Source of the DNA: an uncultured Kangiella sp.
Lineage (GTDB): Bacteria > Pseudomonadota > Gammaproteobacteria > Enterobacterales > DSM-103792
Length of the DNA stretch: 9,176 nucleotides
Direction: 5' to 3'
NCBI GenBank assembly: GCA_946480585.1
Contig: CAMLKQ010000072.1
Span: 1-9,176 of the forward strand
Under the pieces are notes generated by a model. The model was given only the letters and a program-made list of their open reading frames with translations. It ran no database searches and was not told where the DNA came from. The position numbers and the translations under genes were made by a program. Positions 1 through 5,865 of this stretch are shown here, piece after piece; the stretch's first letter is position 1; every line of letters begins with the position of its first letter.

Positions 1-1005
1 AAACTGCGTTTGACCCTGCTGGCCGCTGCAATGGCCGCCCTGAGCGCCCCGAGCTTCGCCGGTGAAGCGCTGACCGTTTACGGCAACGCCATGCTGACCG
101 TGCAAAACACCGATGACGACGCTGCCGGCGGCGACAAGTGGGAAATCAAGAGCCACGCTTCGCGTTTTGGCGTCAAAGGCGACCTCGGCATCTCCGAAGG
201 CCTTGATGCGTTCTATCAGTTCGAGTGGGAAGTCGACCCGGCTGATGAGTCGGGTGGCGACAAGAACTTCAAATCGCGTAACCAGGGTATCGGCCTGAAA
301 GGCGATTTCGGTCAGGTGCTGGTTGGCCGTTGGGACACCCCGCTGAAGCTTGCCCAAGGCAAAGTTGACCAGTTCAACGATCTGGAGTTCGCTGACATGA
401 AGTTCATCTTCAACGGCGAAACCCGTGCCCGCGACACCCTGGCTTACACCTCGCCGAAATTCGGTGGCGGTTTCGTAGCCAGCATCGCCACGCTGCTGCA
501 GGAAGACGTTGACACCGACGCCGACGGCGATGAAAACCGTGACGGCTTGTTCGACTCGCTGTCGTATTCGTTCGGCTGGCAGGGCAAGGATCTGTACGTC
601 GCCATTGCCCAGGACCGCGACCACAACGGCGCGGCCTATGCTGATGGCGCCGAAACCACCCGCGTAGTTGCCACCTACAAAATCGGCATGGTGCAACTCG
701 GCGCGATGTGGCAGAACTACGACAACGGCGTTTCGGATGATGCCACCACACCGTTGATCGACGAGAGCTTCGACGAAGATGGCTTGCTGCTGTCGGCTGC
801 GTTCAATGTCGCTGACAACCACACGCTGAAAGTTCAGCATGGCAAGTCGGACATTCTGAAAGAAGGCGGCGAGCAAACCTACTTTGGTTATGACTACAAA
901 GCTGCCAAAAACGTCACCCTGTTCGCGGTCTACGGTGAAACCACCGAAGACGCTGACGACATGGACAAGACCCATCTGGCCGGTGGTCTGAAAGTCGTGT
1001 TCTAA
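1..1005 (+). CDS. Outer-membrane general porin (Gram-negative porin family), 5' end cut by window
   Basis: This is a trimeric-type beta-barrel porin for passive diffusion of small solutes across the outer membrane. The reading frame is open from base 1 (AAA) to TAA at 1003-1005, giving 334 visible codons. The start codon lies just left of the window, because the first residues (KLRLTLLAAAMAALSAPSFA) already form a signal peptide with likely cleavage after SFA. The mature protein opens with LTVYGNAMLTVQ, has a Ser-His-Ala-Ser-Arg-Phe-Gly-Val-Lys-Gly-type second strand and a GQVLVGRWDTP strand leading into the constriction region, and ends in Phe (LKVVF), the usual outer-membrane insertion signal. 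Its size fits 16-stranded porins. Putative external loops are rich in Asp and Glu; one reads DTDADGDENRDG (511-546). A strong terminator follows immediately, so the gene ends its own transcription unit. The family is secure; solute specificity cannot be read from sequence. Confidence 0.93.
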   Translation, partial: KLRLTLLAAAMAALSAPSFAGEALTVYGNAMLTVQNTDDDAAGGDKWEIKSHASRFGVKGDLGISEGLDAFYQFEWEVDPADESGGDKNFKSRNQGIGLKGDFGQVLVGRWDTPLKLAQGKVDQFNDLEFADMKFIFNGETRARDTLAYTSPKFGGGFVASIATLLQEDVDTDADGDENRDGLFDSLSYSFGWQGKDLYVAIAQDRDHNGAAYADGAETTRVVATYKIGMVQLGAMWQNYDNGVSDDATTPLIDESFDEDGLLLSAAFNVADNHTLKVQHGKSDILKEGGEQTYFGYDYKAAKNVTLFAVYGETTEDADDMDKTHLAGGLKVVF

Positions 1006-1023
1006 TCCGCTCTCCCCGGATGG

Positions 1024-1049
1024 AAAGCGCCCCTCGGGGCGCTTTTTTT
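1024..1049 (+). terminator. Rho-independent terminator of the porin gene
   Basis: A perfect 10-bp inverted repeat, AAAGCGCCCC / GGGGCGCTTT, with a two-base centre (functionally a 4-base CTCG loop) is followed by a run of seven T (1043-1049). It begins 19 bases after the porin stop codon. It separates the porin from the DUF2057 gene. Confidence 0.93.
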
Positions 1050-1109
1050 CTGGCCGGCGTTTTGTCCGCCGATGCTTGTTGCGATCCCCCAAAACCTGAG
1101 GTTGCCACC

Positions 1110-1769
1110 ATGAAACCTGCCCTGTTCACTGCTTTGTCACTGACGCTGCTTGGCAGCGGCCTGCTGTTGTCACCGCTTGCACAGGCGGCAGAACTGGTGG
1201 TGCCGGAGGCGTTTGATGTGCTGCAAGTGAACGACGCGCCATTTGGTGCCAGCTTGCAGCGGGAAAAACGCCTGACACTGGCGCCGGGCCGGCATGTCAT
1301 CGTGCTGGAATATGATCAGATTTTCGATGCCGATTTCGGCGACAGCCATGATCGGATCAGCTCCAAGCCGTTTGCGCTGGTGCTGACGGTGACGGACGAA
1401 TCGGTGTTGACCGTGCAGGACCCGAAGCTGACCAGCGGCGCCGATGCCCGCCGTTATGCGAAAGCACCGACGCTGCGGGTGTTCGATGCCACCAACCGTG
1501 AATTCCCGGTGCAGGTGCAATCGGTACAGTCGGTAGGGGATGTGTTTGTCACGCCGACCGCTGCCGCAACGCCAGCACCGGTCGCCGCGATCTCGGCAAC
1601 ACCGGCAACACTGACGACACCGGCAACAACAGCAATGCCGGCAACACCTGTTACCGCAGAAAAAGGCACACCACCAGCGAGCACCGATCCGCTGCAGCAA
1701 CTGCAATACTGGTGGCAACAGGCGACACCGGAACAACGTGCGGCATTCTTGCAGCAGATTGTCCGGTGA
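1110..1769 (+). CDS. DUF2057 (YccT/UPF0319-type) periplasmic protein
   Basis: A 219-residue secreted protein of the DUF2057 family. In Salmonella the YccT member, renamed CsgI, was described as an extracytoplasmic inhibitor of curli (CsgA) assembly; the role here is inferred only. Residues 1-26 are a signal peptide (hydrophobic core LSLTLLGSGLLLSPL, cleavage after AQA). Residues about 28-140 form the beta-rich domain, beginning ELVVPEAFDVLQVND and including the conserved pattern of a small loop, then L-x-L-x-x-G-x-H, then a YDQIF-like strand. Residues about 147-190 are a Thr/Ala/Pro linker. The C-terminus, LQQLQYWWQQATPEQRAAFL, matches the family's characteristic end (YccT has LKYWFKLADPQTRNTFLQW). 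ATG 1110 is chosen because it starts the signal peptide and has TGAGG about 7 bases upstream. The upstream in-frame extension to 1020 overlaps the porin terminator and is unlikely. The gene converges on csrD with a 44-bp gap and no obvious terminator. Confidence 0.82.
   Translation: MKPALFTALSLTLLGSGLLLSPLAQAAELVVPEAFDVLQVNDAPFGASLQREKRLTLAPGRHVIVLEYDQIFDADFGDSHDRISSKPFALVLTVTDESVLTVQDPKLTSGADARRYAKAPTLRVFDATNREFPVQVQSVQSVGDVFVTPTAAATPAPVAAISATPATLTTPATTAMPATPVTAEKGTPPASTDPLQQLQYWWQQATPEQRAAFLQQIVR
1594..1647 (+). repeat. In-frame 9-bp tandem repeat tract in the DUF2057 linker
   Basis: Six consecutive 9-bp units start at 1594, 1603, 1612, 1621, 1630 and 1639. The consensus is CGGCAACAC. Units 1, 2 and 6 are identical, unit 4 differs by one base, and units 3 and 5 are diverged. 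In frame they encode a Pro-Ala-Thr-like tripeptide series (SATPATLTTPATTAMPATP). Because the unit is a multiple of three, copy-number change would lengthen or shorten the linker without a frameshift. Confidence 0.8.
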
Positions 1770-1813
1770 AAGCAGGCAACAGAATGAAGGGTGAGTGACC
1801 TGCGCGGTTGTAC

Positions 1814-3703
1814 TCAGTGATCCGACGTGGTGGTCAGTGACGGTTGCGGTTTGCCAAAGAGATAACCCTGCCCGCCCGCCACACCGAGTGACAGCAGCAT
1901 CTGCCACTGGCTCTCGGCTTCCACACATTCGGCCAGCACCACCGCACCGGCAGCGTTGCCAACCGACACCAACCCGCGCACGAACTCCTGATGATTGGCA
2001 TCGGTTTCAATGCCGCGAGTCAGGCTGCGGTGCAGTTTGATGAACCGGTACAAACCCGGCTGCAGGTAATTGGCGGAATACTGCGGCTGGCCGACGTGTT
2101 CAACCGCGAGGCCGGCACCGCAGCGGGTCAGCGTTTGCAGGAACGCGAGCTCCGGTGCCGTCAAATGACTGGCCACCGGTTCACCAATTTCAAAAATGAT
2201 CCGCTCCGCCAGCTGATGGTTTTCGGCCAGATGCTCCAGCAACCAGTTACGGAACGCCTGATCCTGCACCGCATCGTGACTCAGGTTGACCGACAGCATT
2301 TGTCCGGCCAGCGGCCCGAACAGCAATGACTTCAACACCAGATCGCAAATCATCCGATCAAACGGCACCGCCAAGCCGACCCGGTGCGCCATTGGCAAAA
2401 AGGTCGCGGCAGTAAACAGCTCACCGTTGTCACCGGGCACCCGCGACAGCACCTCGTGAAACGCGATGCGGCGATCGGCACCGATCACCACCGGGTGATA
2501 ATGCAGCACCGCCTTGCGCTGTTCGACCACCCGCTCCAGCAGCGAGCGCCAGCGCACCCGGCCCATCAAGCCGGCCTCCTGCACTTCACCGCTTTCGAAC
2601 ATGTGCCAACCGATCGGCAGATCGTCTTGCTGGGCGTAACGCAGCGCCATGTCGGCTTCCGACAGCAACTTGAACGCTTCATCACCGGCGCGGTAACTGA
2701 CCACACCGACATGCGCGAGCCGGCCATCGGTGCGACCGTGTTCGCGTTCAATGTGGCTTTGCAATTCGCGCAGCAGTTTGCGGCAGAAGGTGTGCACTTC
2801 CCGGCTGCTCATGCCGGGCAGCAACGCCGAGAACGTCAACGCATCGCGCCGGGCCAGAATGTGCTGCGGATACGGCATCGCGTGTTGATGCAGCAGCTGC
2901 GCCACCAGCTTGAGGTAGCGTTGCTGGGCATCGGCCTCCGTGAACGGCTCGCCCACTTCGAGCAGCGCCAGTACACCGCGGGCATTGGCATCGCGTTCGC
3001 TCAGCAGCACATCGAGATGGGCATCAAAGTAGGCGCGATTGCCGAGCCCGGTTTCGCCATCGACAAACGAACGGCGCCGGGCCTGGTCGCTGGCTTGCAC
3101 CTGCGCTTTGGCGTATTCGCGGATTTCGCTCAGCAATTTGGCAAACGCGGCCAGCACGGTGTACGGCTCGTCTTCGGCGACCAAGCCCGGATCGCGCACA
3201 CCGTTGATGATCTGTTCCGCCACCGCCCGGCTGCGCAGGTAACCGCGCAGCAGCCGCCACAGCAGCAAGCCGCCAAGCAGGCTCAGTGCGAGCCACAGGC
3301 CAAACAGCGCCAGCCACCATTGCTGCCACGGAAAAATCTGCTGGTGGTGCAGCGCCACACCGAGTTGGCCGATGCCATCTGGCATCACCACCGGCAACTG
3401 GAGATGCAGTGCGCTGTAGGGAATCGGTTTGGCTTCTTGCGGAAAGCGTTCGAGCAACTCGCCCGCGGCGTTGTGCAGGGTCAGTTCATACGGCTCGATG
3501 GCGGCAATGAGCTGGGCAAAGCTGTGTCGGCGCGCCGCCAGATCCTGCCAATTGCTGGCCGCCTGGGTTTGCACCAGCAGCGCGCTCAGCTCGTTGCCGA
3601 GCACCGGCAGCTCGCGCAACCGCTGCGCGTAAAAGCCCAGCCCGATGGCGAGCAGCAACAAGCAGAGTGACAGCAACAACCACAAGCGACGGAACAGCAA
3701 CAT
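1814..3703 (-). CDS. csrD: CsrD/MshH-like membrane protein with degenerate GGDEF and EAL domains
   Basis: A 629-residue inner-membrane regulator. In E. coli, CsrD has no cyclic-di-GMP enzyme activity and instead targets the CsrB/CsrC small RNAs for RNase E decay, thereby freeing CsrA. TM1 is about residues 7-24, a roughly 100-residue periplasmic domain follows, and TM2 is about 129-150. A linker with AEQIINGVRD precedes a GGDEF fold (about 212-375) in which the signature is DALTF (287-291), and then an EAL fold (about 382-622). CsrD-like landmarks are TGLGNRAYFD, YPQHILARR, GRVRWRSLLE and SQWQMLLSLGVAGGQG. The EAL site keeps E417 (EVLSR), N473, E505, K556, E592 and Q612, but the metal-binding DD pair is E535-H536 and the Asp after Lys is H558. 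ATG 3703 is preferred over TTG 3724: it gives a normal TM start, has GGGAAG upstream, and lies about 24 bases from the inferred transcription start. LapD is an alternative relative, but local matches favour CsrD. Confidence 0.8.
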   Translation of the reverse strand: MLLFRRLWLLLSLCLLLLAIGLGFYAQRLRELPVLGNELSALLVQTQAASNWQDLAARRHSFAQLIAAIEPYELTLHNAAGELLERFPQEAKPIPYSALHLQLPVVMPDGIGQLGVALHHQQIFPWQQWWLALFGLWLALSLLGGLLLWRLLRGYLRSRAVAEQIINGVRDPGLVAEDEPYTVLAAFAKLLSEIREYAKAQVQASDQARRRSFVDGETGLGNRAYFDAHLDVLLSERDANARGVLALLEVGEPFTEADAQQRYLKLVAQLLHQHAMPYPQHILARRDALTFSALLPGMSSREVHTFCRKLLRELQSHIEREHGRTDGRLAHVGVVSYRAGDEAFKLLSEADMALRYAQQDDLPIGWHMFESGEVQEAGLMGRVRWRSLLERVVEQRKAVLHYHPVVIGADRRIAFHEVLSRVPGDNGELFTAATFLPMAHRVGLAVPFDRMICDLVLKSLLFGPLAGQMLSVNLSHDAVQDQAFRNWLLEHLAENHQLAERIIFEIGEPVASHLTAPELAFLQTLTRCGAGLAVEHVGQPQYSANYLQPGLYRFIKLHRSLTRGIETDANHQEFVRGLVSVGNAAGAVVLAECVEAESQWQMLLSLGVAGGQGYLFGKPQPSLTTTSDH

Positions 3704-3733
3704 GGCGGCACGTTCTTCCCACAAAGTCTGTCA

Positions 3734-3739
3734 ACTATA
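3734..3739 (-). promoter_or_regulatory. Likely -10 element for the csrD-like gene
   Basis: On the minus strand this reads TATAGT, a good sigma-70 -10 match, 30 bases upstream of the chosen ATG (3703). Only a weak -35 (about three of six matches) is visible at 17-bp spacing. Initiation would fall near 3727, leaving a short leader of roughly 24 bases. Confidence 0.4.
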
Positions 3740-3794
3740 GGCGCGGATCGGCGAATTGGGGAAACCGGCAGTGCGGCGATCGTTCATTTTTTCC

Positions 3795-3807
3795 GAACAA
3801 GCTGTTC
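3795..3807. promoter_or_regulatory. Short palindrome in the csrD/dioxygenase divergent region
   Basis: GAACA-AGC-TGTTC is a 5-bp inverted repeat with a 3-base centre. It lies upstream of both divergent genes, directly after a T-rich stretch (3787-3792). It could be an operator half-site pair for a dimeric regulator, but a repeat this short also occurs by chance. The remainder of the 174-bp intergenic region (3704-3877) shows only a GCC-rich run near 3826-3840. Confidence 0.2.
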
Positions 3808-3877
3808 AAGCAGCGCCGGTGTTGTCCGCCGCCGCCGGCCAGTAAGCTGCGGATATCCCCTGTTGCAGGAGCAGTAC

Positions 3878-4663
3878 ATGCTGACCCCGGTGCTGTTTGT
3901 TTCTCACGGTGCGCCGACCTTTGCGCTGGCGCCCGGTCGGCTCGGGCCGTTGCTGACGGCCTGTGGCGAGGCACTGCCGGCGCTGCGTGCGGTGCTGGTG
4001 CTGTCGCCACACTGGCAAACCCGGCAGTTGCGGGTGATGGCGCACCCGGCGCCGGCGACCGTGCACGATTTTGGCGGCTTCCCGGCGCCGCTGTATGAGC
4101 TGCAATACCCCGCCCCCGGCGCGCCGGCCATTGCCGATGACGTGTTGCGTTTGCTGCATGCGGCCGGCTTGGCGGCCGAAGCCGATGTCGAGCGTGGCCG
4201 CGATCACGGTGCCTGGGTGCCGCTGCTGCATCTGCTGCCACGTGCCGACGTGCCGGTGCTGCAACTGTCGATGCCGGCAAGCCTCGACAGCCACGGCGCT
4301 TGGCAGCTCGGCAAAATCCTGGCGCCGCTGCGTCAACGCGGTGTGCTGCTGATCGGCTCCGGCAGCCTGACCCACAACCTGTATGAAGTGCGCTTCCATG
4401 CCCGCGACAGCGCCGACTACGCCGAACAGTTCCGGCAATGGATCGCCGATACGCTGCAGCGTCGCGATGGCGCTGCGCTGCGTGATTACCGCCAGCACGC
4501 ACCGGCAGCAGAGCGCGCCCACCCGACCGAGGAACATTTTCTGCCACTGCTGTTCGCGGCCGGCGCAAGCCATGACAGTGATACGTTGAGCCGACTTGAT
4601 GGCGGCATCGAACACGGCGTGCTGGCAATGGACAGCTATCTGTGGCGCGATACAGCCGATTGA
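3878..4663 (+). CDS. DODA-type class III extradiol ring-cleavage dioxygenase (LigB superfamily)
   Basis: A 261-residue cytoplasmic enzyme related to E. coli YgiD (4,5-DOPA extradiol dioxygenase), which opens catecholic rings between or beside the hydroxyls. Family landmarks are in order: SHGAPT (9-14, His10), LSPHW (42-46, His45), HDFGGFP (63-69), RDHGAWVPL (108-116, His110), GSGSLTHNL (160-168, His166) and HPTEEHFLPL (215-224, His215 and His220). Candidate metal ligands by comparison with YgiD are His10, His45 and His220, with His110 and His166 as conserved active-site histidines; none is missing. Length matches the family (about 260-270). ATG 3878 is preferred, with GGAG (3868-3871) six bases upstream; the in-frame TTG at 3863 overlaps that site. 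It stands alone: no aromatic-degradation genes are adjacent, so the natural substrate is unknown. Confidence 0.9.
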   Translation: MLTPVLFVSHGAPTFALAPGRLGPLLTACGEALPALRAVLVLSPHWQTRQLRVMAHPAPATVHDFGGFPAPLYELQYPAPGAPAIADDVLRLLHAAGLAAEADVERGRDHGAWVPLLHLLPRADVPVLQLSMPASLDSHGAWQLGKILAPLRQRGVLLIGSGSLTHNLYEVRFHARDSADYAEQFRQWIADTLQRRDGAALRDYRQHAPAAERAHPTEEHFLPLLFAAGASHDSDTLSRLDGGIEHGVLAMDSYLWRDTAD

Positions 4664-4670
4664 CGGCAGC

Positions 4671-4701
4671 TGACGCGGCCTGAGCGGCAGGAGCCGCGTC
4701 A
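4671..4701 (+). terminator. GC-rich hairpin downstream of the dioxygenase, no T-run
   Basis: A perfect 9-bp inverted repeat, TGACGCGGC (4671-4679) and GCCGCGTCA (4693-4701), encloses a 13-base loop. It starts seven bases after the dioxygenase stop and ends seven bases before the extended -10 of the lipoprotein gene. It lacks a U-tract, so it may act as a weak or factor-assisted terminator, an mRNA 3'-end stabiliser, or a protein-binding palindrome near the promoter. Confidence 0.4.
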
Positions 4702-4708
4702 ACACGGC

Positions 4709-4717
4709 TGCTATAGT
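4709..4717 (+). promoter_or_regulatory. Extended -10 promoter for the lipoprotein gene
   Basis: TGCTATAGT matches the extended -10 pattern TGnTATAAT with one mismatch. No convincing -35 hexamer is seen at 17-bp spacing, which is typical for extended -10 promoters. Transcription would begin near 4724, giving a leader of about 45 bases with AAGGAG (4755-4760) eight bases before ATG 4769. Confidence 0.45.
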
Positions 4718-4768
4718 GCGGGTCCCGAGTACCTGGGCTGGACGCCCCTCGACCAAGGAGACAAGGAC

Positions 4769-5818
4769 ATGCTGCAAACTCGAATGCTCGCTACCGCTTT
4801 CGGTGTCAGTGCCGCGCTCAGCGGTTGTGCCGCATTGCAACCGGTGCCGCCGGACACCACGCCGCAAAACCCCACCGCCGTCATCGTCAGCGAAACCCGC
4901 ATGGGCGGCGCGCTGCTGCCCAATGCCACCGGCACCACCACGACCTATGTGCGTGATGATCGCAAACGCACGGCCAACGATTTCAAATTCGACAACTGGC
5001 TGCTGCGCAACACCATCGGCCGGTTCAGTACCGGCACCGACGAAGTGCTGCGACTGGATCGCAATCTGCAGTGGCAGCTCAATCACGAAGAAAAAACCTA
5101 CACCGAATGCCCGCTGACCGGCTGCGTGCAACCGACGCTGCCGGGCGGCAACGACCAACCGCAAACTGGCGATCGCGGAGATCGTGGCGAGCCTGAGCCA
5201 TCGGACTGCAAAATCACGGTCACCAAGAACAGCATCAAAGGCACCGCGCTGAATGAAAAGCGGCAGATTGCCGGCGCCAATGCGCAATTGTTCCGGCTGA
5301 ACTGGCAAGTCGAGATGAAAGATCAGTTCGGCAAAAAAGCCAGCAACAGCGTGACCTTTGATTTCTGGAACACCACGCCGAGCGGCGCCGTCAAAGACGC
5401 GCTCGACACCCAGACCCGGTTCGACAGCCGCTACGCCAAAGCGATGCTGGCGAGCCCACAGCTGCAACAACTGCTGAACCGTGATGTGTACAACGCGGTG
5501 GGGATGCTCGGCGGCTCGATGGGCGCGGCCGGCAATGACTGGGCCGTCAAACTCGGCAAAGAGCTGAGCAAAATGAAAGGCTACACGCTGGCGTCAACGG
5601 TGCAGTGGAATGTCAGCGGTGAAACCTGCGGCAACGCCAAACCCACCACTCCCGGCGTCAGCAACAATCCGGTGGACTGGTTGACCGGCAATCAAGTCAA
5701 ACAAACGGCACCAACGGGGCCACTGATTGAGTTTCGCTACGAAGTGAAAACCATCGGCGTACAAGCCGAGCGCGACAGCCGCTTTGAAGTGCCGCGCAAA
5801 TACCAACGGAGCAATTAA
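4769..5818 (+). CDS. Outer-membrane-type lipoprotein of unrecognised family
   Basis: A 349-residue predicted lipoprotein. The N-terminus has a short signal with lipobox LSGC (17-20), so Cys20 should be lipidated; Ala at +2 suggests outer-membrane sorting. I do not recognise a named family. The body shows alternating patterns resembling DUF4412-like periplasmic proteins: RKRTANDF (65-72), EVLRLDRNLQWQLNHEEKTYTE (92-113, split over two strands), an IAGANAQLFRLNW strand, VTFDFWNTTPS and a late MKGYTLASTVQW strand. This hints at a LolA/LppX-like beta sheet, but that is inference. Cys114, Cys119, Cys147 and Cys287 could form two disulfides. A Gly/Asp/Arg-rich stretch, TGDRGDRGEPEP (133-144), is probably a flexible loop. 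ATG 4769 has AAGGAG at good spacing; ATG 4784 would truncate the signal peptide. It has its own promoter and a terminator hairpin, so it is likely monocistronic. Confidence 0.85.
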   Translation: MLQTRMLATAFGVSAALSGCAALQPVPPDTTPQNPTAVIVSETRMGGALLPNATGTTTTYVRDDRKRTANDFKFDNWLLRNTIGRFSTGTDEVLRLDRNLQWQLNHEEKTYTECPLTGCVQPTLPGGNDQPQTGDRGDRGEPEPSDCKITVTKNSIKGTALNEKRQIAGANAQLFRLNWQVEMKDQFGKKASNSVTFDFWNTTPSGAVKDALDTQTRFDSRYAKAMLASPQLQQLLNRDVYNAVGMLGGSMGAAGNDWAVKLGKELSKMKGYTLASTVQWNVSGETCGNAKPTTPGVSNNPVDWLTGNQVKQTAPTGPLIEFRYEVKTIGVQAERDSRFEVPRKYQRSN

Positions 5819-5835
5819 GCAAGACAATCCTGCAA

Positions 5836-5865
5836 AACTGACGGCGCCCGCGAGCGCCGTCAGTT
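5836..5865. terminator. Shared bidirectional terminator hairpin between lipoprotein and racemase genes
   Basis: A perfect 12-bp inverted repeat, AACTGACGGCGC (5836-5847) and GCGCCGTCAGTT (5854-5865), encloses a six-base loop. On the minus strand the stem runs into TTTT, a short U-tract. On the plus strand it is followed only by CGTTG. It begins 17 bases after the lipoprotein stop. The last sense codon and TGA stop of the racemase lie within the first arm read on the minus strand. Confidence 0.75.

Noticed and set aside
1454..1684. Val/Ala/Gly-repeat minus-strand frame opposite the DUF2057 linker
   Set aside because: Its repetitive protein is simply the complement of the 9-bp repeat tract that encodes the Thr/Ala/Pro linker.
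1770..1813. Possible terminator between the convergent DUF2057 and csrD-like genes
   Set aside because: Only a 5-bp GCAGG/CCTGC pairing across a loop of more than 20 bases is visible, with no T-run on either strand.
2384..3670. 428-codon plus-strand open frame opposite the csrD-like gene
   Set aside because: It is an out-of-frame shadow of a protein with clear transmembrane, GGDEF-like and EAL-like regions; no ribosome site or domain was seen.
3704..3724. TTG-initiated seven-residue N-terminal extension of the csrD-like protein
   Set aside because: It would begin almost at the inferred transcription start with no ribosome site; ATG 3703 gives a standard membrane-anchor start.
3806..5470. 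554-codon minus-strand open frame opposite the dioxygenase and lipoprotein genes
   Set aside because: It is antisense to two well-supported genes, crosses their intergenic hairpin and promoter, is rich in Arg, Gln, His and Ala as expected of a GC-rich shadow frame, and has no recognisable domain.
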